Below are positions 26,188-35,217 of a stretch of 64,000 nt of DNA, piece by piece. The notes under the pieces were generated by a model. It was not told the DNA's origin, searched no databases, and saw nothing but the letters and a program-made list of their open reading frames with translations. Origin of the DNA: UBA3824 sp017541145 (GTDB lineage: Bacteria; Bacteroidota; Bacteroidia; Bacteroidales; UBA3824). Where the stretch lies: NCBI GenBank assembly GCA_947168365.1, contig CAMVLO010000003.1:48109-112108 (forward strand), given 5' to 3'. Every line of letters begins with the position of its first letter. Position 1 is the first letter of the stretch. Position numbers and translations under genes: made by a program.

Positions 26188-26523
26188 CTGGAAAAATGAA
26201 TTTTAAAATATGATTTTTATTCAAGAATTTGTGGTTTATTCAATAAAATTTTGTTGAATAATTCTGCAAATTCTTTTGCTTTTTTAGATTTATACTTCTG
26301 ATATTTGTTATATTTTTGAAATATGAAGTGCGATGTTTTGTAGGATTATTTCGTGAAAATTTGCAGATTTTGTTTGAAAATTTTGTATGGTTTCACGGGT
26401 AACAATGAAATGTTAAAGTCTGAAAAATGAAAATTATATTTTAGTTTTTTACTTTTATTGGGTTAAAATAAGTAAAAATACTGTCGGTTTTGTTGTTGTA
26501 AAAATGTTTAAAAAGTAGAAATT
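26188..26523. other. Non-coding gap between mnmG and uvrC
   Basis: No credible ORF. An 8-bp inverted repeat TTATTCAA/TTGAATAA at 26236-26261 with a 10-nt loop could be a weak mnmG terminator, though no T-run follows. GGTTTCACGGGTAACA at 26389-26404 matches parS at 13 of 16 (site F). Otherwise it is AT-rich and featureless. Confidence 0.5.
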
Positions 26524-28368
26524 ATGGAGCAAGGTACTCTTGAATATAAAGTAAAAACGTTACCATTTTCGCCGGGAGTTTATAATTTTCTTGATGAAAA
26601 TGGCACTGTTATTTATGTCGGTAAAGCCAAGAATTTGCGAAATCGTGTGTCGTCATATTTTCGTGAAAAGAATCAAAAAGGTAAAACGGGAATACTTGTG
26701 CGACATATTAAAGATCTTTTGCATATTTGTGTTGAAACGGAAACTGATGCACTTTTGCTTGAAAATAAACTTATTAAACAATTTCAACCTCGGTATAATA
26801 TTCTTCTGAAGGATGATAAAACTTATCCTTGGATTTGTATTTCCAACGAAGATTATCCCCGCGTGTTTTTTACAAGACGCAAAACAAATGATGGCGGCTC
26901 ATATTTCGGACCGTATACTTCTGTGGTTACGATGCGAAATATTTTGGATATGATTCGTCGGTTATTTCGTTTGCGTACTTGCAGAACTTCGTTTACCGAA
27001 CAATCTGTGAGGAAAGGTAAGCATGATGTTTGTCTCGATTATCATATTAAAAATTGTTGCGCTCCTTGTATTGGAGAAATTTCAAAAGATGAGTACAATG
27101 TTTATATCGGACATATTCGTAAAATTTTGAGCGGTAAAGCCACCGAAGTTCTCAATATTTTGAAGTCGGAAATGATGAAATTTGCCGAAAATCTTGAGTT
27201 TGAAAAGGCTCAAGTTCTAAAAGAAAAATACGATGTTTTGGCGACATATCATGCAAAAAATGTAATCTCTTTGCATATTCCGAATACTGTTGAGGTGTTT
27301 TCATTGTTACACGACGAAACTGATGATTTTTATTACGTGAATTTTATGAAAGTTTCTGACAGTATAATTCTCCGTTCTTTCACTCGTGAAATCAAAGCCA
27401 GGGTTGACGAAGACGAAAAAGATATTCTTACAACAACTCTTACTGACATTCATTTTTCGGATTTGAATATTGGTGATGATGCCGATGAATTGATTTTGCC
27501 TTTTGAAATTGATTTTGATTTCAACAACATGAAAGTTACCGTACCGAAATTCGGCGATAAAAAACAGTTGCTTGATTGGTCGCTTAGAAATTGCAAACTT
27601 TTTATGGCAGAGCAACAAAAACAGCGTTCGTTAATTGATCCTGACAAATCTGTAAATGTTCTTATGAATAGAATGCAAAAGGATTTGCAACTTGACGTAG
27701 AACCTCGTCATATTGAATGTTTTGATAATTCAAATATACAAGGTACTAATCCGGTTTCATCCTGTGTTGTATTTTGCAACGGAAAACCATACAAAAGAGA
27801 TTACCGTTTGTTCAACGTGAAAACTGTAGTAGGGGCGGATGATTTCGCTACCATGAGAGAGGTTATTTACCGCCGTTATAAGCGACTTTCCGACGAAGCC
27901 AAGCCGTTGCCTCAACTTATAGTTGTTGACGGTGGAAAAGGCCAATTACGGTGCGCTGCCGAGACTTTAAAAGCTCTCGGTTTATTCGATAAAATAGCTG
28001 TTATCGGCATTGCTAAACGTCTTGAAGAAATATTCTATCCGGATGACCCGATTCCGCTCTATTTGGACAAAAATTCGCCCACTTTAAAGGTTATTCAGCA
28101 TCTTCGTGACGAGGCGCATAGATTTGGTATTACGTTTCACAGAAACAAGCGTTCAAAAGGTATGATTCATTCGGTACTCGAAGACATTCCCGGAGTGGGA
28201 GACAAGACGATTGCAAAATTGCTTTCTACTTTCGGATCGGTGAAAGTAATTTCCGAGACTCCGTTGCTCGAACTTCAAAAAATTGTGAATTTGGATAAGG
28301 CTGTAAAAATTTGGGAACATTTTCATGGTTCTACCGATCAAATTTTGGACGGAAAATCTGACGAGTAA
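26524..28368 (+). CDS. uvrC: Excinuclease ABC subunit C
   Basis: UvrC makes the two incisions in nucleotide excision repair after UvrA/B find a lesion. The 614 aa are full length. The GIY-YIG nuclease is at the N-terminus (SPGVYNFLDENGTVIYVGKAKNLRNRVSSYF, residues about 16-46). The UVR motif with LEFEKAQVLKEKYDVL lies near residue 225. The RNase H-like second nuclease runs about 390-540 (IECFDNSNIQGTNPVSS; VDGGKGQL). Tandem helix-hairpin-helix DNA-binding motifs end the protein (LEDIPGVGDKTIAKLLSTFG). It stands alone with long gaps on both sides. Confidence 0.98.
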   Translation: MEQGTLEYKVKTLPFSPGVYNFLDENGTVIYVGKAKNLRNRVSSYFREKNQKGKTGILVRHIKDLLHICVETETDALLLENKLIKQFQPRYNILLKDDKTYPWICISNEDYPRVFFTRRKTNDGGSYFGPYTSVVTMRNILDMIRRLFRLRTCRTSFTEQSVRKGKHDVCLDYHIKNCCAPCIGEISKDEYNVYIGHIRKILSGKATEVLNILKSEMMKFAENLEFEKAQVLKEKYDVLATYHAKNVISLHIPNTVEVFSLLHDETDDFYYVNFMKVSDSIILRSFTREIKARVDEDEKDILTTTLTDIHFSDLNIGDDADELILPFEIDFDFNNMKVTVPKFGDKKQLLDWSLRNCKLFMAEQQKQRSLIDPDKSVNVLMNRMQKDLQLDVEPRHIECFDNSNIQGTNPVSSCVVFCNGKPYKRDYRLFNVKTVVGADDFATMREVIYRRYKRLSDEAKPLPQLIVVDGGKGQLRCAAETLKALGLFDKIAVIGIAKRLEEIFYPDDPIPLYLDKNSPTLKVIQHLRDEAHRFGITFHRNKRSKGMIHSVLEDIPGVGDKTIAKLLSTFGSVKVISETPLLELQKIVNLDKAVKIWEHFHGSTDQILDGKSDE

Positions 28369-29074
28369 TTTTTTTTCAAAATTTTCGGACTTTTTCTCAA
28401 AATTCTTCTAAAATCTTCAAATTTCAGATAATTTGTTTTTTATAAATAAATTGCTGAGTTTGAAGATTTTGCATTGATAATTTGCTGTAAATAACTAAAT
28501 CTCTTTGCTGTCAAAATTTTCTTTCTTTACAAGTATTAAAGCTGTTTTACGGAAATTGAGTTATCGTTCAAAATATACGAGCTTGATTTTTTCATTTTTT
28601 CTTTCGTGATTTTTTACATCGATTTTTTTTGTGATGTTACATCGTGAAACATCACATCTGAAAAATTTCAAAAAATTTAGATTCTACAGTTTCGGAAATT
28701 GCAAACCATCGGAAAAAAATTTTTTGATTTGAAAATATTGAATCATAAAAATAATTCTTCAATAGAAAATATCTTTTTCTAAAAACGATAAATTATTTTT
28801 TTTGTAGAAGCTCTGATTTTATTTTCACCTTGCGAACATTTTTTTTTCAACTGATTAAACGATTAAAACGAAAATTTTTTCTCAATGTTGATTTTAATTT
28901 CTTTTCGGAAATTTAAAATACGATTTTTTCAGAATACAAATTACCGGAAATATTATTAGTTTAAAATTCGTAAAAAAATCATAAATCGAAGATTATGATT
29001 TTTGGGGTTTTGATTATTTTATTTGTTTAATTCGGTGATAATTAAAAAATTAGTTGATTTTAGACGCAAAAAAA
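28369..29074. other. Long AT-rich non-coding gap after uvrC
   Basis: About 700 bp without a supported gene. A 12-bp inverted repeat AAAATCTTCAAA / TTTGAAGATTTT occurs at 28410-28421 and 28459-28470, with a 37-nt spacer and no T-run. A second inverted repeat GTGATGTT/AACATCAC (28631-28655) sits among several ACATC words. Long homopolymer T and A runs dominate the rest. It may be a decayed gene or spacer; no RNA family is recognised. Confidence 0.45.
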
Positions 29075-29098
29075 AAGACCGGCTCGAAAGTCGGTCTT
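29075..29098 (-). terminator. Terminator of the SiaC-like gene
   Basis: Stem AAGACCGGCT / AGTCGGTCTT (10 bp with one G-T pair), tetraloop CGAA. On the minus strand it is followed by a run of T, so it ends the gene at 29144-29536. Confidence 0.85.
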
Positions 29099-29143
29099 AC
29101 TACTCAAAAATCAAACGTACAAGGAAAAACAAAAAAAATCTTT

Positions 29144-29536
29144 CTAGGTGAATACTACTGAATATCCAATTTTGTTGAAAGGCAACATTAGTAATTCAGA
29201 ATATTCTTGACCTGTTTGTTGCATATCTTCATCATCTTCAGGATAATACCAATTTAATACTACATCATTACCGTTTTTGTATAATGTCTCGAATTTGGTG
29301 AATATTTCGAGCAAAATCTTACTGCTCGCAGTATTAAAATAGTCCAACTTCAAGTTTAAGACTGTTTTACTGCAAGGATTTTTGCTATATTCGTCGATCC
29401 ATTCTACTACCGGACTGTAAAACGCTGTTACATCCGATGGAAATGATTTGCCTGTGAATTCACAAACACCTGTTGCAGGATCCATATCGATGCCAGGTGT
29501 ATCTACAGTTGCTTCTAATTGTATGTGTTCTATCAT
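29144..29536 (-). CDS. DUF1987 / SiaC-like regulatory protein
   Basis: A 130-aa protein. VDTPGIDMDPATGVCEFTGKSFPSDVTAFYSPVVEWIDEY is the DUF1987 signature: T-P-x-I-x-x-D, then G-x-S-x-P, then F-Y-x-P-x-x-x-W. The later part is LKLDYFNTASSKILLEIFTKF and VVLNWYYPEDDEDM. The fold is STAS-like. In Pseudomonas SiaC is phosphorylated on a Thr by SiaB and controls a diguanylate cyclase. In Bacteroidota such genes often occur without siaB/siaD nearby, as here, so the partner is unknown. Confidence 0.8.
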   Translation of the reverse strand: MIEHIQLEATVDTPGIDMDPATGVCEFTGKSFPSDVTAFYSPVVEWIDEYSKNPCSKTVLNLKLDYFNTASSKILLEIFTKFETLYKNGNDVVLNWYYPEDDEDMQQTGQEYSELLMLPFNKIGYSVVFT

Positions 29537-29629
29537 GGCTTTTGGAGTTTTTGCTTATTTCTAATCTATGTTATACGCTTTTGTTTATAACACAAATTAT
29601 GCCGAACTATGCAGGTTTACAATTTATTT

Positions 29630-30016
29630 TTAAAAATTGTTGGTATTTACTATGCTATTGACTTCATGTGTTTTGTCATTGAGGCAAAACTTGATTTTTA
29701 TGTCTTCGCTCGCAATTTCTTTCGGAACAGCATAATAGTAAACTACCGTAGCTCTTCTTGTGTGATTGTCAAACTCTATTTTGGTTGACGAATCGCTATT
29801 CGCGCCTGCTATGTCCGGTATTGCAATAAACTCACTGATTTGTGATGGCGAATACAAATTTATCGTATAGCATATCATTTTGCCTTTGTATGAATTGATA
29901 ACGTTGATATCTTTTATCTTAATTGTCGGATTATCAAATGTTAGCAACTCGTTAGATTGATACGCAAACGTTAAAAATACAATCGTTACTATTATAATCA
30001 ACAAATTTACTTTCAT
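29630..30016 (-). CDS. Hypothetical membrane-anchored small protein
   Basis: A 128-aa protein from the ATG at 30016 (MKVNLLIIIVTIVFLTFAYQ). The frame is open further up to 30052, but a -7 box at 30057-30064 would then leave no leader, so the inner start is preferred. One N-terminal hydrophobic segment (signal peptide or anchor) precedes an all-beta-looking domain (KIKDINVINSYKGKMICYTINLYSP; RRATVVYYYAVPKEIA). I recognise no family. A monocistronic transcript is likely. Confidence 0.6.
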   Translation of the reverse strand: MKVNLLIIIVTIVFLTFAYQSNELLTFDNPTIKIKDINVINSYKGKMICYTINLYSPSQISEFIAIPDIAGANSDSSTKIEFDNHTRRATVVYYYAVPKEIASEDIKIKFCLNDKTHEVNSIVNTNNF

Positions 30017-30056
30017 ACTTTTGACAACATTTACGTGAACATCAACTTTCACGGCT

Positions 30057-30064
30057 CAAATGTA
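30057..30064 (-). promoter_or_regulatory. Promoter of the hypothetical gene at 29630-30016
   Basis: On the minus strand the -7 box TACATTTG fits TAnnTTTG. A TTG lies 20 nt further upstream at the -33 position. Confidence 0.5.
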
Positions 30065-30234
30065 TAAAAATTTTTAATATAAAGCAATACTTTAAAAAAA
30101 ATTTTTTTTTTTTGCTTTTTTTTCTTCGCTTGCCTTATTTTAACTAATTTGTTGATTTTAAATTTGTTGATTTATTTTAATTGAATTTTTCAACGAATTT
30201 TAATGCAATATCAATGCCAACAATTTTTATTTTT

Positions 30235-31896
30235 TTAATTATTAAATACTTTTTTGTAGAGATTTGCGTCGTTTAAAACGTTTTTTGCTTGCTCTACAAA
30301 TTTATCATGTCTCAAATTGTATTTCAAAACGCCTTCTTTGTAGTAATATCTTGTGATGATTTCTGACGATATTGCTGTTTTTATTTGGTTTTGATACTTT
30401 TGAAACTCTTGTTGTTTTTGTTTTTCTAATGATGTTTTGATGTTTGTAATATTTGTTTTGATGTTTGCATCGCTATATTCTCTTGAAATTGCTTCTTGTA
30501 ATTCTTCAAGTATTGCGTCTGACTCTGACTGATAATCAAACAGCTTGTTGCCTGCAAATATTTTGAAATCTGACATCTCTGCATCGCTTAGCTCAAATTT
30601 GTCGGGTTGGGCGATTTCAGCGTGATTTTGCTTGTATTTGGTGGCGTAATTGAAGATTATATTTTTTGCTATCAAGTTTTCGGCAATCAAACTCAATGTA
30701 TCGCTGTTTACTGTAATATCCGGCAAAATTCCGCCTGCATCTTTTACCAATCTTCCGTTTTTGGTTTTGAATGTTCTGTTCTGAGTTTCAGCTATTTGTG
30801 TAGCTTTTCCGGTGGAATCTTTGTGCGAATAATCCAATTTTTGTATACATCTGCCTGACGGGATGTAATATTTTGCGGTTGTGATTTTCAGTTTGGAATT
30901 GTAGACCATATCTTTTGTGGTCTGTACCAAACCTTTTCCGTATGTTTTTTCTCCGATAATTACCGCTCTGTCAAGATCTTGCAATGCTCCTGAAACAATT
31001 TCTGACGCAGAAGCCGATTGCCCGTTTACGAGTACTACGATTGGCATTTTTGTATCAATCGGCGAATTTTCGGCTTTAAAAGCTTTGTTCCATTGTTCTA
31101 CCCGGCCTTTCATTTCTACGATGTTTTCGCCTTTGTTTACAAACAAGTTTACGATATTTACGGCTTCTATCAAAAGTCCGCCCGGATTGTTTCTTAGGTC
31201 AAGTATCAGATTTTCAATCTTTTGCTCGTTTTTTAATTTCAAAAATGCAGATTTTACTTCTTTTGAACAATTTTCTGTAAAACTTGATAAACAGATGTAT
31301 CCGGTTTTGTCGGAAATTTTGCCGTAATATGTTACTGAATTTTCTTTTACCATTGCGCGTTTTACATTGTAATTGCTTACTTTGGAGTAACGCTCTATTG
31401 TAAAAGTTGCCATTGTGCCGGGTTCGCCTTTCATCAACATCCCAATTTCGTCGTTGGTTTTGTTTTTGATGTCTTTGTCGTTGATTTTCAGAATTTTGTC
31501 TCCAATCAAAAGTCCTGCTTTGTCTGCGGGAGAATCTTTGAAGATTTCTACGATTTGATAATCACCGTCTTGTTTTACGATTTCTGCACCGATTCCTGCG
31601 TATTCTCCGGTGTTGATAAACATCACATCTTCTACCAATGATTCTGGATAGTAAACTGTGTATGGATCAAGCTTTTTCAGCATTTCATCCATAGCATTTT
31701 TTATCAGTTCACCGCTTGATACTTCGTCTACGTAGAGTATCCTGATATCGCGCATCAATGTATGGAAGATTTCGAGATTTTTGATTAGTTCAAAATCGTC
31801 GTTGTCATCTTTTGTAAAACTTGAAAATCCTATTATAAGTCCCGCCAACGGAACTAACAACAGGTTTTTAAAATTAAATATTTTTCTGTTTTTCAT
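30235..31896 (-). CDS. S41 family C-terminal processing protease
   Basis: A 553-aa CtpA/Prc-type serine protease with an N-terminal signal or anchor (LLLVPLAGLIIGFSSF). A PDZ domain (about residues 90-165) has the loop AGIGAEIVKQDGDYQIVEIF and SPADKAGLLIGDKILKIN. The S41 catalytic core follows: LILDLRNNPGGLL, the nucleophile Ser in VNGQSASASEIVSGAL and the general base Lys in GEKTYGKGLVQ. The C-terminal 150 residues are helical. It acts in the periplasm on proteins with exposed C-termini. It is the last gene of a minus-strand operon after the hypothetical gene at 31932. Confidence 0.95.
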   Translation of the reverse strand: MKNRKIFNFKNLLLVPLAGLIIGFSSFTKDDNDDFELIKNLEIFHTLMRDIRILYVDEVSSGELIKNAMDEMLKKLDPYTVYYPESLVEDVMFINTGEYAGIGAEIVKQDGDYQIVEIFKDSPADKAGLLIGDKILKINDKDIKNKTNDEIGMLMKGEPGTMATFTIERYSKVSNYNVKRAMVKENSVTYYGKISDKTGYICLSSFTENCSKEVKSAFLKLKNEQKIENLILDLRNNPGGLLIEAVNIVNLFVNKGENIVEMKGRVEQWNKAFKAENSPIDTKMPIVVLVNGQSASASEIVSGALQDLDRAVIIGEKTYGKGLVQTTKDMVYNSKLKITTAKYYIPSGRCIQKLDYSHKDSTGKATQIAETQNRTFKTKNGRLVKDAGGILPDITVNSDTLSLIAENLIAKNIIFNYATKYKQNHAEIAQPDKFELSDAEMSDFKIFAGNKLFDYQSESDAILEELQEAISREYSDANIKTNITNIKTSLEKQKQQEFQKYQNQIKTAISSEIITRYYYKEGVLKYNLRHDKFVEQAKNVLNDANLYKKVFNN

Positions 31897-31931
31897 GTAT
31901 GTTAGCTTTTGTTAGTTACATCTTTTGTTTA

Positions 31932-32402
31932 CTATTCTTCCGGCTCGTCGTCGTCCCAATATTCAAGTTGTATTGTTGACAATCCTTCTTCATCGAATAT
32001 CGCCATCAATCCCAAATCATCGTAGTACAAAAATCTTTCTTTTGTATCTTGATCTACTTGAATATCTGCATCGGCTGCTTTCAATGATTTTGTGTATTTT
32101 ACAAATTGCTGTTCTGTATCTCCAAAATGTATTTTGTTGTCCAATGTGTATTCCGGATTTGTACAAAGCAGCGATGTTAATCTGTAGACATCTTCACCAT
32201 TTTCGTCGTCGTCTTCAAAAAGTTCGAGTGTAAAATCTGTAAGGATGTTGTCGTAAAACATCGTAAGGATTTTGTCATCGCCGTTTTCTTCGGTTTCTTC
32301 TTCGTCGGGTTTGCCGATGAGTTCGATAATTTCGTTGCGGGTCATGCCAAATTTTATCGGACCTAATCCTTGTCCGATAACCAAGTTGCTGATTTTGTTC
32401 AT
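31932..32402 (-). CDS. Hypothetical acidic protein, BamE/SmpA-like N-terminus
   Basis: A 156-aa very acidic cytoplasmic protein. It begins MNKISNLVIGQGLGPIKFGMTRNEIIELIGKPDEEE. The pattern G-x-I-x-F-G-M-T-x-x-E-I-x-x-L-I-G-x-P is that seen in the BamE-like fold and in many small immunity or regulatory proteins, but there is no lipobox or signal peptide. No function can be assigned. It lies between recO and the S41 protease, with gaps of about 35 bp on each side. Confidence 0.65.
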   Translation of the reverse strand: MNKISNLVIGQGLGPIKFGMTRNEIIELIGKPDEEETEENGDDKILTMFYDNILTDFTLELFEDDDENGEDVYRLTSLLCTNPEYTLDNKIHFGDTEQQFVKYTKSLKAADADIQVDQDTKERFLYYDDLGLMAIFDEEGLSTIQLEYWDDDEPEE

Positions 32403-32434
32403 TTTTATTTTGATTTATTTTAATTTTTTGTTTG

Positions 32435-33157
32435 TTAATGATATACTGCTTGTAATACTTCCAAACTTTTTATTGTATTCAAAGTATCAAACCTGTATCT
32501 GTAATAATCAATTATTTTTTCCAGCAGATAACTTCGTCCTGCGCCGTTGAGTTCGATGCTATCAACTGTCGTGATGTCAGTATCCAAAATTCTGCTGAAA
32601 ATTTCGGAATACGGTTCGCGAATTATATGTGGACTTCCCGGATTGTCTACTGTAAATGCAGATTTTGAGATGTCAAAACAGTCTGAAAATTTCGAATATC
32701 TGTTGATTGGATAAAATCCGATGTATTTTGCCAATTGCATAAGGAATTTCAAGTGGAAATTGTATCCTTTGTAATCCGGATCGTCCAATATTTTCAGACT
32801 TGTAGTGATATAATCAAACATCTCTGAATTTTCTTCCGAGAAGGTCAAAATTTTTCCCAACACTTCTGCAAGAAACATCGCCGTTGACATCTTGGCAGTA
32901 TTAAAAGGTATTGTTGCGTAGGTGTACGACGGCGAAATTTTCGTAATTTTTTTGATATTGGAATTGCTTCCGCTGTATTCTATTTCGTTTTGAAAAAGTG
33001 GTTGGCAGTATGGTAACACCGAGTTTTTGTAACGCGATACGGGAATTACTGCTGAAAATGACATCCTGCCGTTTTCTCTGCTGAATGTATTTATCATCAG
33101 TTTGTTGTCCCCGTATTTGTTGTACTGAAGAATTATGGCTTCGGTTTTTTCTGTCAT
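32435..33157 (-). CDS. recO: DNA repair protein RecO
   Basis: RecO anneals complementary single strands and with RecR loads RecA on SSB-coated DNA in the RecFOR pathway. The 240-aa length is right. The OB-fold N-terminus reads MTEKTEAIILQYNKYGDNKLMINTFSRENGRMSFSA, typical of Bacteroidota RecO. A helical C-terminal domain (FMQLAKYIGFYPI) follows. The zinc Cys cluster found in some RecO proteins is not seen. The start overlaps the stop of the DUF4296 gene by 1 bp. Confidence 0.92.
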   Translation of the reverse strand: MTEKTEAIILQYNKYGDNKLMINTFSRENGRMSFSAVIPVSRYKNSVLPYCQPLFQNEIEYSGSNSNIKKITKISPSYTYATIPFNTAKMSTAMFLAEVLGKILTFSEENSEMFDYITTSLKILDDPDYKGYNFHLKFLMQLAKYIGFYPINRYSKFSDCFDISKSAFTVDNPGSPHIIREPYSEIFSRILDTDITTVDSIELNGAGRSYLLEKIIDYYRYRFDTLNTIKSLEVLQAVYH

Positions 33158-33906
33158 TATTCTTTGCTGTATTTCAATTCGATGTTGTAGACATCCACGT
33201 GTTTGTTTTCTGTTCCCGTAGAATGATCCAATACCCAGCCGGACAACATCTTGAGTTGTTTTTGTTCGTTGGTTTTTATTTTTACAACGTAGCTGTGTCG
33301 CTGTCCGTCTTTTTCTACTCCGAATGTTGATTGCTGATCGTATGTATCGTCGGTATATTTTGCCATGATTGTAATTCTCGGATTTACAGTTTTGTCGTCG
33401 CTGTAATAAATCATGTCAGCTGTTAATGTATATGTACCGTGCAATGAATCAGGAATTTCAAAACTGATTGTTTCTGTATTTCCGTCCAAAGGCAATCTCC
33501 AATCTTTTTTCAAATTCCAAATATCGTTGGTGTCTTTTGCGTTCAACGAATCTTGCATTTGTTTTTTCAGTTCTTCGTATTGCTCTTCTTTTTGTGCAAC
33601 AATTTTCATTTCTTCGGTGTACAATTCCTGAAATTTCTCCGGATTATCAACGTACCATTGTATGGTTTTGATAAAATCTTCTCTTGATATTCCGTATTTT
33701 TTGAAAATATGATTGTAATAGGATAACGAATCGTTGTTGAGTCTGTTGTCGTTGAATCCTGCTACTTGTATTATTGCATCTGTACGGTGAGTTTCGTAGA
33801 TTATTTCTGCAAATTCTTTTATCGGAATATCCGGTTCGGGTTCCGAACATGCCGCAAGTATTCCGATTCCTATAATTGTAAGAAATCTCAAATTTTTGTA
33901 TCTCAT
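33157..33906 (-). CDS. DUF4296 lipoprotein
   Basis: A 249-aa lipoprotein from the ATG at 33906 (MRYKNLRFLTIIGIGILAACSEPEPDIP), lipobox ILAAC. An earlier in-frame start at 33933 would sit in the promoter-like segment TTACTTTGC, so the inner start is preferred. The DUF4296 core is KEFAEIIYETHRTDAII ... YYNHIFKKYGISREDFIKTIQWYVDNPEKFQELYTEEMK. The C-terminal half is beta-rich (FEIPDSLHGTYTLTADMIYYSDD). The function is unknown; a Bacteroidota-specific envelope protein. It is the first gene of the operon with recO. Confidence 0.85.
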   Translation of the reverse strand: MRYKNLRFLTIIGIGILAACSEPEPDIPIKEFAEIIYETHRTDAIIQVAGFNDNRLNNDSLSYYNHIFKKYGISREDFIKTIQWYVDNPEKFQELYTEEMKIVAQKEEQYEELKKQMQDSLNAKDTNDIWNLKKDWRLPLDGNTETISFEIPDSLHGTYTLTADMIYYSDDKTVNPRITIMAKYTDDTYDQQSTFGVEKDGQRHSYVVKIKTNEQKQLKMLSGWVLDHSTGTENKHVDVYNIELKYSKE

Positions 33907-33974
33907 CTCTTTATGTTTTCTAATTTGTAGCAAAGTAAAATATTTTCCTCCGCTTAATTGTTAAAAAAATACTA

Positions 33975-33983
33975 TAATTTTGC
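33975..33983 (+). promoter_or_regulatory. Candidate -7 box for mqnC
   Basis: TAATTTTGC fits TAnnTTTGC, 21 bp before the ATG. No TTTG at -33. Confidence 0.4.
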
Positions 33984-34004
33984 AAAAACTTTTTTTGAGA
34001 TATT

Positions 34005-35102
34005 ATGACAGTTCAAGATATTTTATGTAAAGCAATTGATTTAGAGCCTATTACCGCAGAGGAAGGCGAATTTTTATTTTACAATGCTTCGCTTGGTGAG
34101 CTTTCGTATTGCGCCAACCAAGTAAAGAACAAATTGCGAAAACCGGAAGACAGAAATTATGTCGGTTGGATTATAGATCGTAACATCAATCTTTCTAATA
34201 TCTGTATTACGCGTTGCAAATTTTGTAATTTTTCGCGTTCAAAATATTCTGCGGATGCGTACATCACTTCGATGGACGAGTACAAACAAAAAGTCGGTGA
34301 ATTGTTTCGTGCCGGCGGTCGTCAGGTTTTGCTTCAGGGCGGGATGTCCAAAGATTTTGGTTTGGACTTTTATTGTAATTTGTTCTCGTCGCTAAAGAAA
34401 AATTTTCCGGGAATTGTGCTTCATGCTCTCGGTCCGGCTGAAATCGCTTTTATTTCCAAACAAGCCGGCAAATCTTATTTTGAGACATTGAGTATTCTTC
34501 ATGATGCCGGACTTGATTCGTTGCCCGGTGCAGGTGCGGAAATTCTTGTGGACAGAGTTCGTAAAATTATTTCGCCGGCAAAATGCAGTTCTGACGAATG
34601 GCTCGAAGTTATGCATCAGGCTCATGTTCTTAATTTGCCAACTTCTGCTACAATGGTTTTCGGACATGTAGAAACTGTACTTGAAAGAATGCAACATCTT
34701 GTAAAAATTCGGGAAACACAACAACGCCGTCCTGAAGGCTCAGAAGGCTTTATCACTTTTATACCATGGCCATTTTACAGCGAAGGTACTCGATTGGATG
34801 CCGAATTGGGTCCGTTCGCAAAAATCTCAGGCGATGAATATGTAAGAATGATTGCTATTTCCCGTTTGATTTTAAATAATGTAAAAAATATCCAAGCATC
34901 GTGGCTCACCGTCGGAAAAACAATCGGACAGGTTTGTCTGCATTCCGGAGCAAACGATTTCGGCTCTATCATGATGGAAGAACATGTGGTAAGTGCTGCG
35001 GGCGCAAATTATTCTCTCGATAAAAACGAAATGGTAGTTGCTATTCGTGAAGCCGGTTTTATTCCGCGCCGTAGAGATTCTTCTTATAATTGGGTAGAGT
35101 AG
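34005..35102 (+). CDS. mqnC: Cyclic dehypoxanthine futalosine synthase
   Basis: Radical SAM enzyme of the futalosine route to menaquinone; it cyclises dehypoxanthine futalosine. The protein has 365 aa. The cluster motif C-x3-C-x2-C is C67, C71 and C74 (NICITRCKFCNF). The family motifs GRQVLLQGGMSKDFGLDFY, LDSLPGAGAEILVDRVR, MVFGHVET and FIPWPFYSEGTRL are present. It is distinguished from MqnE and CofG/H by the DAGLDSLPGAGAEIL segment and the LQGG loop. No other mqn gene is in the window. It implies an anaerobic or microaerobic respiratory chain using menaquinone. Confidence 0.93.
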   Translation: MTVQDILCKAIDLEPITAEEGEFLFYNASLGELSYCANQVKNKLRKPEDRNYVGWIIDRNINLSNICITRCKFCNFSRSKYSADAYITSMDEYKQKVGELFRAGGRQVLLQGGMSKDFGLDFYCNLFSSLKKNFPGIVLHALGPAEIAFISKQAGKSYFETLSILHDAGLDSLPGAGAEILVDRVRKIISPAKCSSDEWLEVMHQAHVLNLPTSATMVFGHVETVLERMQHLVKIRETQQRRPEGSEGFITFIPWPFYSEGTRLDAELGPFAKISGDEYVRMIAISRLILNNVKNIQASWLTVGKTIGQVCLHSGANDFGSIMMEEHVVSAAGANYSLDKNEMVVAIREAGFIPRRRDSSYNWVE

Positions 35103-35130
35103 GAGAGTGCTTTTGGTTGTTTTTGTTACA

Positions 35131-35177
35131 AAAAAAACGGTAAACGATGTTTCAATTGTACATCTTTACCGTTTTTT
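35131..35177. terminator. Bidirectional terminator between mqnC and the LD-carboxypeptidase
   Basis: Inverted repeat AAAAAACGGTAAA / TTTACCGTTTTTT (13 bp) with an inner ATGT/ACAT pairing. It has an A-run on the left and a T-run on the right and serves both convergent genes. Confidence 0.85.
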
Positions 35178-35217
35178 ATTTTTTATGACATTTTATTGTA
35201 TTTGATACACCTTAATT

